Source of the DNA: Fagopyrum homotropicum
Taxonomy: Eukaryota > Streptophyta > Magnoliopsida > Caryophyllales > Polygonaceae
DNA length: 64,000 bases
Direction: 5' to 3'
Assembly (NCBI GenBank): GCA_033239125.1
Contig: BSWB01000004.1
Span: 34,097,501-34,161,500 of the forward strand
This document shows positions 35,878-48,877 of the stretch, piece by piece. The translations under genes and the position numbers were made by a program. The notes beneath the pieces are model-generated. The model was not told the DNA's origin. It was given only the letters and a program-made list of their open reading frames with translations, and ran no database searches. Each line of letters begins with the position of its first letter. Position 1 is the first letter of the stretch.

Positions 35878-38800
35878 TCGTTTCCCCCTTTAAATAAGTT
35901 TCGTCCCGAAACTTAATGGAGGGTAGACATGCAGACAGAGTCTATACGAAAGAAATAAAGGTCCGGAAAGAGTCACAATCGGTCAAGATCTAATTTTTTA
36001 TGAGGAAGTCGGAAGAAAAAGTTTCCGGGTATTACATCAATCCCCACTTAATATAAGTTTGGCCCCGAAACTTAAAATACTCTAATCGTTAGCTCGGCCT
36101 TCAAGGCACAACAAAGGTACAAGTCAGTGTATCTAATCACTACACCAAAAGTCTCGTTGTTCCCACATCTAAGTACTAAGACACCAAAGGTCATCAATAT
36201 AACACACAAGACTAAACACTCAAGCATGATATAAACAAGTAGTCAAACAATAGCACGCATATGCAGGATCAAGCCCTAACTAGTTGTTTTCAAGGTTACC
36301 ACTATCTTTGTATCGATCTCTGGAAGGTTACGACGTCTCATATTATCCACCATATCTCAAGTAGCCTCGTCGGCTTTTCATAAAACCCATTTCTCCGAAA
36401 ATCCTTTCATGTACATACATCATAAGCGCTTGCTACCACGTTCTAGATTGGTTATCGAATATCTCACCGGTGTCATTTGGCCCAACTGTCCGATCCTCTA
36501 TTCTGAGGAGCTAACTCGTGTCTAGTAGGTATTCCTTCTAACTAAATACGTTGACCAATGGGGTTGTTCTCCTCAATCGGGTGAGGAATAGTAGTCCGTC
36601 ACTTGCTTTTAATTCCGCTTGTAAGGTCTCACCAGGTTGCCTTACTAACTGACCTCTAGATCTTTTGATGACCTTCCTGAAAAATTTATTCCAATTTCTT
36701 TCCTTCTGGTCTTCTAAAAAGGTTCCGAGTATCCGATCTAGGATATCCTCTTAAACATCTACCGGCACTTCACCAAGTGCTTAAGGCTAGTTTAATCACA
36801 ATTCACTTGGTCTTGTCTCCTAATATAACTCACTCATATGGTTCCTCCATTAAAGAATCATCATCTGCTCATTATTATTTTATAGATCTTTAATATATTA
36901 CTGACTCAACTCAAGCTTTTTACCCAGTTTCCAAGATCTTAGTGGCATATGATGTGTCCAGAATGATGATACTAGACACAAGCTGATCTCACATCACCGT
37001 CATTTTGATCATAACTACTCGACGAATGCTAACAACCCATCATCATTGCACTCATATATCCACCACATTTACCGGATCGAGAATATCCCTCTGACGCCAA
37101 ACGAAACGCGGATCCATTCTGATATAACATTATATGTAAACTCTACTCCGAGAATATGCTTTCTTTAAGAACGACTATTGGGTTTCAAGTATACTCCTGT
37201 CGCTTCTCTATCTTATGTATCCTTCGACTCAAAGTGGTAGTTACTCACTTTGCTTTCTAGTGCAGACCTTGCACATTACTTTTATTTACCTCGTTAAATC
37301 TTTCCTCAATCAATCAAGAAATTTCACTCTAGAGTACTTTGTTAGGTATTGGATGCCGAAACTACTTATCCAACAACATGTGACAAGCCGCCATTCTTCA
37401 CTTGGATCCATAATAGGGTACCACTCCCTTTCTATAACCTCTATATGCCATACTTTCCCGTCTACCTTGATGGTGGTACAATTCTTCCATAAAATTTATA
37501 GTCACTCCGCATAGCCCATCTCATGTTAGTTCTCATCAAAACGTATCTCACCAACTACCATCATCTTAAACCCGACACGTCGTTTTTTCTGTACCATTGA
37601 GTTTCTTGCTCTGTGGGTAAGGACTCACCACGCTTCCGCTGTGTTACTTTGATAATTATGTTGTCACCTGTTAATCATAAGGACATTTTCCGTGAGTCCA
37701 AAATGATTGAACCCAAAACTCTTCCTCTCAATCACACTTTACGTCCTATCCGGATGAAGTACTCAATACCTTCCTTATTTGCCTTAAGGAACTAAGATGA
37801 CAGTTGGAAGACGACCTCTTCCGTTTACTTATGGAATTCTTCTAACATGGATCTAAACTCTCTGACTCAACCGGGGTTTGATCTTAACCCGCCAAGAAGT
37901 AACCTCAGACACGATCCTCTCTACACCTTTAGTTATCTAAGAGGATTTTCGATACCTACTTGAGGAAATCCTCCAAAGTATCGGTATAGTTAATTCAGTA
38001 ATCCACAATCACAAATATCTCTTCTTAACTGTACATAACTCCTCAATACCAACAACACTTGCACGTCCTCCGCTGACGTTGCTTATTATATAGTTGACTT
38101 ACCTCAACATATCGTACTCACTCTTCTCATACTTCTAATGGCGTAAAATTCCTGGTACGCATCCACTACTCGGTTAACTCTTTTTCGCTTTGTTAGTTCG
38201 TTCTATCCTCCCCACTTCCGTTTCCTTAGACCAATTCTCTTCCACTAGTCCACTAGGTCATTCTCACATGTTCCTTCATTAGCGTTGTTTATAATATTGC
38301 TCTGTTGAACTCCATTGACTCTGCTACCGGCCCCTTACTCCTTTTGATACTGGTATCGTCATTCCTTACAACTTCTTATATCTCTGACGAGGTCAAAACT
38401 CCTTTACACTGGTGGAGTCTATCTTCACTCTTACTCTCAATTGTAGGTCTTCATTCTGTGCATCTCTTGGTCATAAGGGTTTCTTCCCCAATTATCGTAA
38501 GAGAATCCTCATCCTACCTTGTATGAATGGTTAGGCACACTCTGTCTTGACTGACATAGAACCTTATCAAAGTGTATACTTACTCCTCTAGTTCTCCTTT
38601 TATAATTCATCTGTACTAGTTGTGATGTGTACCTTTTTCCTAGACAGTAGGTAGTAAATCACTCACACAGTTTCCTTGGTCTCAAATGACATAAGGGGGT
38701 TATTCCTGGCTGTCTCGTCTTTCTTCTTAAGTTCTTAATTAGGGTTCTTGGCTCGAACTCACTCCATATTATTATTAAGGTTACTAGCACGCGTATCAAT

Positions 38801-40272
38801 TTAGCTTCCCATCTCTCGTCGTTGATCCCTTGGAGGGTCCTCCAAATATCTATAAATTTCTTTCATAAGTCTATGGCTATCCTCCTTATCTGCTAACCAG
38901 ATAACACTAGTTGACCCGCACGTGTTGTGTCTCAGTTATTACCAACTAGTCGGTAGTTGACCTTCAATAAGATCACAGACTTATTGTTCTTCTTTCTCTT
39001 TCGAAGTTGATACAGTTGGTGAAATCTATTTCCTCCAGTTTCTTTGTTAAAACTCTTTAACTCCATCCACAATCTACACCTCTCTTGTTCTCTTATGAGA
39101 TCGCTATACCCTTGTGAGTCCAGTCATAGCCTTCATCTGTCGTGAATGAGTTTATAAAGTCTTCATGAATCTTCTTACGTTGTCCATTGTTTGATTGCAG
39201 TTCTCCGATATGACCGTCAATGTTGGTAGCTTAACTTTTAGGTAAATGATAGTTATTGGGGACTCTCTCTAGTCCAACAAAATTACTTTTCCACATTGTT
39301 CCCCTTGATTGGTGTGTTTTGATCTTGCTACCTTTATAGACATTCGTTGTCTCAATTTTAGACTCCTAGTTTCTTTGGTACTTATGTCGAAGTTTCATTC
39401 AAAATTCTCGTATCCTTGAAGGACTCCACATGCTTCCATGGTTAAAGAATTTATTTCTCGTCATTAGACTCACTCTCTATCTTTGTACCTTTTAATTTCT
39501 CACCACTGGTCCACCCTCTATCTTCTTTGTACTCTCATGTCCCTGCTTGCTTATGGCGGCGTCCGCATTGATAGTAACGTCCTTTACTCCGAAATTCTTG
39601 GTTGTACTCTGTTCTATATGATTCTTGTTTTTCCATTATTATCTCCATTCTACGCTCTCGTCGTCTCTTGCATGGTTCTTCTAATTCATCTCTCGACTTC
39701 ATACGACTAAGTCCCTTGCATGACTTCCAATTTCTTCTATCTAAGCTGACTCGGGAACTTCTTTCTCATCCGGTTGTACTGGTGGTAAAAATTATCTAAA
39801 CATCTTTACTGTTTTGCCCACCCGTCCTTCGGATGAGTTATAAGGTCACCAGGACGTCCATCAGACTATCAAACTCAATCTTGGTCTGAATCCCTTATCT
39901 CGTGTGGAAAACTCTTCCAACTCGTTACCGCGTTATCATGAGGCGCTAATCGCTTCATGATATCACAACTAAAGAATACAAGATATCCTTTAGGATACTA
40001 GCATACTACCCACACACAGATATATAATTTACACTAAAACCTATCAATATAAGTCTATATACTAACTCACCTATCGTTCCAAGCTGCAGAGATCCACGGA
40101 GAACGATGGTGGTCCGACGTATTACTAACCCAACAACCCGACTATGCACGTGTGTAAAACAGAAATCCGTTTTGAAAATCTTAGACCCCTTTCGGGTTCT
40201 AGTTATTTTATACACTCGGTCTTTCAGAAGATCTCAAGTGCCATTGTTGCCAACCTGGCTCTGATACCATGT
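35878..40272 (-). other. Internal region of element G, no intact ORF
   Basis: 4395 bp between the LTRs. Stops are frequent in all frames and I could not identify Gag, protease, reverse transcriptase or integrase motifs. It may be a heavily mutated pol or a non-coding filler as in large non-autonomous (LARD-like) elements. It ends with the tRNA-Met primer site, GCTCTGATACCA on the plus strand at 40258-40269. Confidence 0.7.
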
Positions 40273-43200
40273 TGTAACACCCCAAATTCTCGGAACTCGG
40301 GGAGCTACTGGTTAGGACCTCACAATGGGTCCCGATCTTGGTTTAACAACAACATTACTTGGATCTTACAACAAGGCACAAATGTATTTAAAACAGTTTC
40401 TAAAAACATAATATTTTTTATGGTATAAACCTACACATGTGACAGCCTTACAAACATATATAAAGATACATAACATGCATGACGTATGGAAGACTCCCCC
40501 GTCCCCATCTAATGAGTACGTGGACCCGGCTGACCATCCGTTCCGGATCTCTCTGCAACTGTCTATCTCTACAGATCTACAACACGGATAAACCGTTAGC
40601 TAACTATCCAAATATAAGCAAAAAGATAACAGCACAAACACAAGCAGAAACAAAATAAACAAACATCATGCTGGCACTCAACCGTTTATTATCTATTATT
40701 TAAGTGATTCACATTATTCAATTTAAGTTGTGACACGAGAATTATTATTAGTTCTCGCCTCCGTTCCTTATCCAACTGGTGTAGGTCTAGCTGACTTCCA
40801 TTGGTAGCATCACTACAAACCACGTATGGACTAGTCCCGAAAGAAACCCCCAGCGCCCCGCGAGCTACTGAGCAGAATGCCACCGCCCGTTACTCTTAGG
40901 CCAAAATATAGGTCGGTAATCATATATCACAACCTATCTCTCTAACATTTCAATCACACACCACCATCATCCTTTATACTTATATTTAGCAGTCAGCTAA
41001 GTAAGCCCAAAGGACTTACCTGATATAAAGCTCGACTCTCTGTAAACCAACTCGCTCTGTAAACTGTAGCAACTCAGTTGCCTGTCAAAGGAGATAAGTG
41101 CATTAGCACACTCCTACGTAGTTAGAAGTCTAAGACTTCTAAAATAGAATAATGTATTAAGACATAATTAGTTGCAGTATTAATTTAGGGTAAAATGACC
41201 ATTTTACCCTTGGTCCCGAAATTTCCGAAAATTCTAAAATTCATGTCTAAACTCCTATTTGAGATTCTAAAAACATATTCTAACTCCCAAAGCTTCGTTT
41301 GGTTCCAAGCTAACATTTTCCTATGTTTCTATTTTCCGGGAAATCGTCAAGGTCTAACTTCGATTCCAAATATAAAATTCGTAACCACTTATAAAAATTC
41401 CGACTTAAATCCCTAAATTATCTATGATGTCCTATCTAACTTTAGGAGAAATAATTTCTCCAAACTGTTCATTCAACAGTTTTATAAAAATTTCTAAAGT
41501 TGACTACTCCCTTTACAAATTCTATACTTAGCCCAAATCTGAGTAGACTTTGAAAAATCATAACTCCTAAACCACTCATTGGATTTATCCCAAATTTTGA
41601 TATGTTCTACTATAAAATCTTATCTATAATATATCTAAAATTTAGCTGCAAAGGAGATCAAAATCTTATTTAAAACTATCTCCCAAAACCGAATTTCAGC
41701 ACAACAGAAAAACTGCTTACGACTCAATCTTGGAAAAATCGTAAATCCCAAACCACTCGCTGGATGCCTCTCAAATTTTAATATGTTCTACAAAAATATG
41801 TAAACTATATCATATCCAAAATTCAAGTCCAACGGATATCAAGAGCTAATTCAAAATCATCTTACAAAACAGCGTCACTTGCTGTTTTCCCCAACACTCA
41901 GCACGTATATAAAAACGTCAACTTTGAAACACAATAACTCTCAAACCGTAACTCCGATTCTTCCCAAATTTTAATATGATCTACAACAAGATGTCAACTA
42001 TATCATATCAAAAATTCAAGCCTAACAGAGATCAAAAGCCTATTCTAAACTATCTCACAAAACAGCATCCCATGCTGTTTTTCTCAACTCATCACATTTA
42101 TAAAACTGAACTTTGAAACCTCATATCTCTCAAACCATAACATGGATTCCTCTGAAATTTTAGTATGATCTACTATACTATATCAACTATAACTTGTCCG
42201 AAATTCAAGTCTAACAGAAGTCAATAACCCCTCCAAATTTATTCTACAAAACTGCATCTCAAGCAAATTTCCTCACTCTCAGCACTCAAAAAAAAAAAAA
42301 CTGCTTGAATAGCCAACTTGAGAAAATCATATCTCCTAAACTATAACTCAGATTAAGCCCAAATTTTAATATGTGCTACCACAATATCTCATCTATAACA
42401 TATAAAAATTTCAGCCAAATTGGATCAGTATTTCATACCTAAATCGGAACCCGAAGTTGGATGCTCGACAAAGTCGAAAAATTGAGAAAATGCAACAGTT
42501 TCTTGAGTTGCTTCTTAGCTGTGGCATATGGGTTTCAACAATGGTTCAGACACAACTATTAGAACATATATATATGGAGGGGAAGTAAGGAGGTAGAGAG
42601 TGGTCATACACGGGACTCGCAGAAGGTGAAGGCATGGTTGTTGTTGTTGCGCGACTGGAGCAGGGAGGCGACTCCCATGGTTGCTGATGTACACGAACGA
42701 CTGGAGCAGGGAGGCGACTGGAGTAGGGAGGCGACTGGAGCAGGGAGGCGACTCCCATGGTTGCGCGACTGGAGCAGGGAGGCGACTCCCATGGTTTCCT
42801 GTGTGCGAGAGAGGAAGGTGGTGAGGAGGAGGACAACGCCGGCTTGCTATGTACACGAACGCCGGTTGTACGTCTAGTTATCATCAGTTGCGCGCAGAAT
42901 GGAGAGGCAGAAGAAGCTCTGGCGTGGGAGGGAGAGACCAACCGCTAGGGTTCTTGCTTTGTGTTACGCGTGAGAGAGAGGAGCAAGGTTGGTTACAGAG
43001 GAGGCGGCATCAACGATCTCTTCCAAGGCATGCTTTGCTGCTGTTAGGGCAAGCTGACGCTGAATGGAGTTTCTTCTAATGGGCCCGTCAGCTTGATGGG
43101 CCCGTAAAGAAGAAAAATTTAATACTTTTCGGGCCCGTCCGGTTAGATCTAAACCGGAAACGATCCGGTAAGGCTAGATCCGTATTAATATATAACTAAA

Positions 43201-43322
43201 AAAAAATAAAAGAAGCAAACTCGAGTCAAAATAAAAAGGATAAGGTAACGGAAAAAGTTTCAAACCGGTCGACTTCCGGTTTGTCTCGGAAATAACCGGG
43301 AGTAAAATATCCGGTTATTACA
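40273..43322 (-). repeat. 5' LTR of element G
   Basis: 3050 bp. Compared with the other LTR it lacks one 17-bp VNTR unit and has one extra A in a poly-A run, which accounts for the 16-bp length difference; only scattered single-base changes are otherwise visible. A TATATATATG box at about 42567-42576 (minus) is a plausible promoter. Confidence 0.95.
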
Positions 43323-43778
43323 ATTATATCAATTATTTATAAATTAATCGTTTAGATGTTATGAACTATCCTTTTATAATTTATATACTATCCCTCTATA
43401 AGTTTTGCATTATGAACTATTATATTATAATTATGAACTATACTTTTATAAGTTATGCACCATCATTTTCATTCTGTTCTGAAAATTATTATTATTATTT
43501 TTTTGAAACACGTGTCAACCTCTCAGCCGGTCGCACACAGCCTTACCGGAAATTAAGAGGCGTACCTGAACAATAACCAATAATTATAACCAAATGATTT
43601 AAAATTTACGGGAGTATAACTTTAATAATAAAAAATTATTAAAAAGTATTATGTTTGATATAAGGGAGTGTGATTTTGGTAATAATTTTAGATATAATAT
43701 ATATGATTAAAATTTAAAGGTGTTTTTTTTTAGTCTTGCGCACCATTGATGCGGAGAGTTTAAAATGAGATTTGTGGC

Positions 43779-43785
43779 TATAAAA
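43779..43785 (+). promoter_or_regulatory. TATA box of the FAR1/OTU gene
   Basis: TATAAAA lies 77 bases before the proposed start codon at 43862, a normal distance allowing for a short 5' leader. It is an inference from position. Confidence 0.5.
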
Positions 43786-43861
43786 TGAGGATGTGGATTG
43801 TACTTGTCCACACAACCCAATTCACCTCACCAACAAAACTTATTCAAGTACTCCTACATAT

Positions 43862-46800
43862 ATGTCGTCGTTCAGCCAAGGATCGACTACCGGACCTGCC
43901 GGTAATGAACCGCCCAACGCTAAGAATCAGGTGTGTATTCACAGTCCATTATTATATTTTATTATTATAATATATTAAGGGCCCGTTTGGTTCCAACTCC
44001 GAAAACGGAAACGGAATGGAAACGAATTTAGTCCATATGTATATCCATATTCATGAAATTTATGGAATCATTCCCCATGGTTTAATGAAAAATGCACTTG
44101 CTTCCTCAGATTTTGTTCCCCTATAGGGTATCAAAAGTAATCAAACTCTCATCCAATTACTAGAAAACACAAGGAATGATTCCAAAAATTTTAATGAACA
44201 AGGATATACGTATTGACTAGATTCGTTTCCATTCTGTTTCCGATTCCGGAGTTAAACCAAACGGGCCCTAAGTAGAATGAAAAAAGAATCATGATTTGAC
44301 CAAAATATCCTCAAACATATACCAGAATATCTAGCAGCCAAATCTAATGAAGCTTAAGCCATTTGTGGGTTAAATAAATATATTATACTTAAATAATAAA
44401 AATGATATTTGGTAAATATTTTATTGTGTCATCTCCCTCAAAGATGTTCCAGTTCACCACCAACCGCCGCTCATGGCGGTCTAACAATCGGTCGGTGATG
44501 GGGTCAGTAGGGTGGGGTGGACGATTAGTTCACCGCCGGTGAAGAGTTTTTCTGGGGCTTTTGAAACCCAAATCTGTCTTCAAAATTGAAGAGGAATTCG
44601 TAGATCTATGAGATTTGGGTTCTCACAAACCTTAATCTTCAATCTAAACCCGATCTCTGCTGCAAGTGAGGATAGTTCAGAAGTGGATGCCACCTCACTT
44701 TTGTCGCTGACCACCACAGTCGCCGGCCCCGCGTCTTCCACCAACTATGACCTCCACTAAAACCACAAACCCTAAGCATACTCAGCTTCACTGTCACTTA
44801 ATCTCATCCGTCGTCCTCTCATGAAATTTCCGACCGCCTTAAACTAAAAACAGCCCTAAACCATGGCTCATGTACTAGGTTTAAGTTCTTCCACAAATCA
44901 AATTGGAGCTTTTGATCCATAAACAAATTCGCCCAATTCATAACCCAAATTCAAGCGCAAGGTAACCCTAATTTGGCCTTGTGGAAGAACCGAGCACTTC
45001 TCTGATGTGGAACGCAATTTTGGTTAGTATTAAATTTAACAAAATTTAGATTGTAATTAATCAAACATATTACTTTAGGTGCTCAATTGATTTTATTAGA
45101 TTCAACTTCTTTGTTAGCTATACAATTGTGAAATTTGAATATTTTTGCAGGTGGATCAACCTCAGTTTGTGAATAGCGATGAAGGCATCGATTATTCATC
45201 GTATTTTCGGACCACTCAATGCTGGTCGGATAGAGATTCGATGATCGAATGGGCACGTAGTGAGGGTCGAAAGCATTCTATGGTCTTGACAATTTTCCGA
45301 TCATGGACAAGCTCCGAAGATAGGTTCGGTATGGTATATTTAACATGTCATAAGTATGGCAACGGCAAAAGAAGGAAGAAAAAAGCCGTAGACAATGAAG
45401 ATTGTCGCATAATCAAGACTCGCAATTCGAGTTCTAAGAAGATCGGTTGCCCGTTTGTGTTACATGGTTTTGAAGCTGTGAGAAACATGTGGCGATTGGA
45501 AGTCGCCTGTGGTATTCATAACCATACATTACCCCAAGACTTAAAAGCTCCTGCATTGCGGATTAAACAGATCATCAATGTGCAACAAATGCCGACATCC
45601 ACAAAGAAAACACAACAAATTCGCTCGTTGGGGACGGGAGATACGAGTTGGATTCAAAAACTTTTTGTTACATTGACAAGAGGAAAGTATCAATTCGGTT
45701 GGCGGTTTTCCAGTCCCCAAAAGTTAAAAGACATAGCATTCATCCATCCAGAATCCTTGAAGCTGTGGAAGAAATTTCCATACATCTTGATCATGGACTC
45801 CAATACCTTGAAGACCAACAAGTATGTTTAAATTTTAGTAAGATTTGAGATCGTTTTTTTTTAATAATTTTTTGATTATGTAGGTATAACATGCCGTTGT
45901 TGGAGATAGTTGGAGTGACGTGCACAAATAAGACGTTTCATATGGGTTTTGTGTTTATGACAAGAGAAGACGAAGATACTTATAATTGGTTATTGAGTAC
46001 AATGGGGCAATGGTGTGCAAATAGCAACCCGGAGGTGATAGTGACCAACGGAGAGCATGGCCTTCTCGAGGCTATTCCGAAAGCATTTCCGAATGCGCAC
46101 CATATGTTGTGCGTGACGCATGTCCTTTGCGACATAGCGGAAAAGGCTTGCAAAAATTTGTTGAGCGCCGCTAGACAACAAGAGTTTGTGCAGGAAAGCA
46201 AGATTTTGTTTCAATCTGAGTCGAGGGAAGTATTTGAGACTCGGCGCCGTGATATGCTTGTGCGTTGGGAGAGTTGGGGTTTGACGGAGTATCTAAACAA
46301 AAAATGGCTTTGTCATCAAGACAAATTGGTTTGGTTTCTTACTGATCAGCATTTTCATCTTGGTAACAGGACAACAAAAAGGTACATAGTCTTCCTTTGT
46401 GTCTCATATTGTACGGCTATTGTAACATAGTGTTTTTTTTCCGCATAGGGTTGAATCCGTGCACACAACGTTGATTCAAAATGTGGGTACATGCGACGGC
46501 CAATTTGACTCATGTTTTGAGATTATTGAAAGAATGTTGGACGATCATTTTCATCAAGTGAGGGAATCGTTGGAGCAATCATATTTCAAGATTCAGAGCG
46601 AGATTAGAGAGTTGCCCATTTTCGGTTTGTTGTTGGAGAGGATGTCTCACAAGGGCCTTAGACTGTTGTATAAGACGTTCATGGAAGTATCTGAAGGGAA
46701 ATTCTCTAAGGAGTGTAAGAATTGCTACGCTAGGAGTTCTTTCGGCTTACCGTGTGCACATGAAGTGGCACGTATTATGTACGAGGAGAGACGTGGGTTC

Positions 46801-47746
46801 TGCGAAAAGGATGTGCATGTTTTTTGGCTACAAGTGCAACGGCGTGGCCAGAGACTAGATGATGATAATGGTCTCGCGGAGATCGAGATTAGTGTTGAGG
46901 AGAAAACAAGGAAGGTGATGAGCAAGGAGACTGATAGAGAATGTGCTAGTGTGATGTCCGGCGATCAAAGACGAACATCGATGGAATGTGATGACCCGAA
47001 AACCCAACAACTCGAACAATACTCGCCACAGTTTGTGGCAACTAGAATTGGGGGCTATGATTTCGGACAAGACAATTTCGAAAGTTTCATGCTACCATAT
47101 GTTCTACACGTTGAAGATGTTTTAGATGACGGAAACTGTGGATTCCGAGCACTTGCTGTATTATTGGGTCGATTGGAAGACAATTGGGTCATGATTCGAG
47201 CAAGCATGTTGAAAGAGACGACCACTTATCCCGAGCGCTACACTCCATTGTTACGTGGGACAACAATTGCAAATTTTAGGTCAGGACTAAACTGGTTCCG
47301 CAAAGGTGTTTCCGCTCCAGAAACCTACCGGATGGAGATGCCTATATGCGGTGCGTTATTTGCTACAATTTTTCAGTGCACTCTTGTTTATTTGGATTGG
47401 TTTGCGGCGCATACAAGTCTACCTCTTGTTCGACAACCACCTGCCCCGGGATCCCCTCCCCCAAACACAATTGTCGTTCTTTGCCAAGATCGATTCAAGC
47501 AACATTTTGTGGCGGTAAGATTTGAATTTCTTACTTTTCAGGCTACACTTTGAAATTCTACTAAACCTTTGGCTATCTTTCTTGTTCACACAGGTTGTTT
47601 TGTCCCCCGAGTTCCCAATGCCACCCGTCCTCACTGAATGGTATTCGTTACGTGATCAAAGTGTAGCCGGAATGGACCAACAATACTTATCACGCGTCCA
47701 AATGTTTCGAGATTTGCGTCAAATACAGAGTCGACCTAAACCTTAG
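43862..47746 (+). CDS. MULE transposase/FAR1-like protein with OTU protease domain
   Basis: Five exons fit in phase: 43862-43930, 45151-45821, 45884-46381, 46449-47514 and 47594-47746, each intron GT-AG, giving about 818 residues. The first exon (23 codons) is inferred from splicing phase and the TATA box. Domains: a FAR1-type N-terminal zinc-binding region (about 35-130); a MULE transposase domain (about 225-425) with D239 in IMDSNTLKTNKY, the CxxH pair C323/H326 and E415 in TTKRVES; a SWIM zinc finger (C502, C505, C515, H517); and an OTU-type cysteine-protease domain (about 630-770) with the DDGNCGFRAL motif (C643) and a likely catalytic His in KQHFVAV (about 765). The second transposase Asp is replaced by Asn (VTNGE, N302), so DNA cleavage is doubtful. 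Such proteins are either transposon products or domesticated regulators; the introns and lack of obvious terminal inverted repeats favour a domesticated or ageing copy. The OTU part would remove ubiquitin-like modifiers (family knowledge). Confidence 0.82.
43979..44268. mobile_element. Tourist-like MITE in intron 1 of the FAR1/OTU gene
   Basis: 290 bp with terminal inverted repeats GGGCCCGTTTGGTT...CGGAAACGGAA and a 3-bp target duplication TAA (43976-43978, 44269-44271). Target length and sequence fit PIF/Harbinger (Tourist) MITEs. No coding capacity. Confidence 0.88.
44272..45150 (+). other. Rest of intron 1
   Basis: No exon-like sequence was needed to join exon 1 to exon 2. A GC-richer patch at 44440-44780 with CACCGCCGG and GCCGCTCATGGCGG words may be a relic of an older insertion. 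The acceptor is ATATTTTTGCAG at 45150. Confidence 0.5.
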
Positions 47747-48877
47747 TTACGAGATCCAAACCCTGAAGTTTTTAAGTTAGACGACGTAAGGAGCGTAATC
47801 AGCCTAGACCTAGCGCGTATTTTTGAGGAAATTTTGAAGCCATTGTGTAGGCCATGTATATACAATGTGACAGTTTCACTCGGGCTCTGCATTTTATCCA
47901 ATTCTGAGGTCTTGTATATACCCTCGAATTCATATCTTGAAATATGAGCAGAAAGAGAGAAAAAAAGTAGGATTCAAATAGGAATGGGGCATACTTGCAC
48001 AGTATAAACCATGTGAAAAGATAAGTACAGCTTGGGAGCAAACCCAAAAACCATCCAAAATTCCACAAGGACATGATTGCTTGCTTGCTTTTTTTTCATT
48101 TACAAAGATAAAAGGCTGCTTCAAGACAATAAACAATGCATGTGCCTCGTGAATGGTTTCCCTCGTATATGGTTCTTTCACACTTCTCTATCATATTGTA
48201 TACAATTTTCAATAGTTCCACCCTTTCGAAATATATATCGTTATCAAACTAGATGTCCTTTAAAATTCATAAATTAAATTCCTAATAAAAAGTTACATAT
48301 TTTCACTTTCTTCTTGGCTATAGGAGTAACCTACGAGTTAGGTTCACATCATATTGTCGATGTGGTAAATTCACACATCTCAACATCCTAATAAGTGAAC
48401 AAAGTTCCTCTATAAATCAGCTTGTTGGACAATTCGATCCAACATACCTTATCTTGGGGGAATATTGCATCAGATTACTGAGATGAAAAGAGATTTGCAA
48501 GAGTGTCAGTGGGCAATTGTTCATAGAACATCCTCAATATATTACTTGTTTTCATCATTCTTTTTTTTAGACATTAATATAACCAAAAAATAGAAATTTG
48601 TCTTGCACAAAATGTACAATTAAGACTTAATAAGTAACAAAAAACAGTAGTTTGTACCAGCCCCCTCAATGTTTAGTGTTTTTTCAGGGATATAGTTTAA
48701 AAACAAAAGCCTATACTAGACTCTAGGAAGACGAGAATTTGCCAAAAAAAGATGAGAATGGATACTACTGATTTAGTTTAGCTAATCAGTGTACACTTAC
48801 ATCATAAAAAGTTCAATTCGTTCTGAAAGCATATCCATGGTTTGTGATCTTTTTCGGGTCTGGATCTTCTGTTCTGG
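47747..48877. other. Intergenic space between convergent genes
   Basis: It holds the 3' ends of the FAR1/OTU gene (left) and the RPAP3-like gene (right). No coding or repeat signal I can name. Confidence 0.5.

Larger units (their letters stand above)
32812..43322 (-). mobile_element. LTR retrotransposon G (chromovirus-like ends), interior decayed
   Basis: A 10,511-bp insertion with two 3-kb LTRs, the 5-bp target duplication ATTAT (32807-32811, 43323-43327), an initiator tRNA-Met primer site at 40258-40269 on the minus strand, and a polypurine tract. The TGTAACACCCC LTR end is typical of plant Ty3/gypsy chromoviruses (inference). The internal 4.4 kb has no ORF above 100 codons and I recognise no domain in it. 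Confidence 0.93.
32619..43572. mobile_element. TGTTCAGG-ended element, copy 1, split by LTR element G
   Basis: The left end reads TGTTCAGGTATGACCC...GACACGTGTCC, and the right end, read inverted, TGTTCAGGTACGCC...TGACACGTGT. Just inside both ends are AT-rich repeats of GAACTATT/ATAGTTCA words. LTR element G is inserted at 32811/43323 with target duplication ATTAT, so the original element was only about 440 bp. A second copy is at 56935-57645. No transposase is present. I did not find a target duplication for this element itself. Confidence 0.65.
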
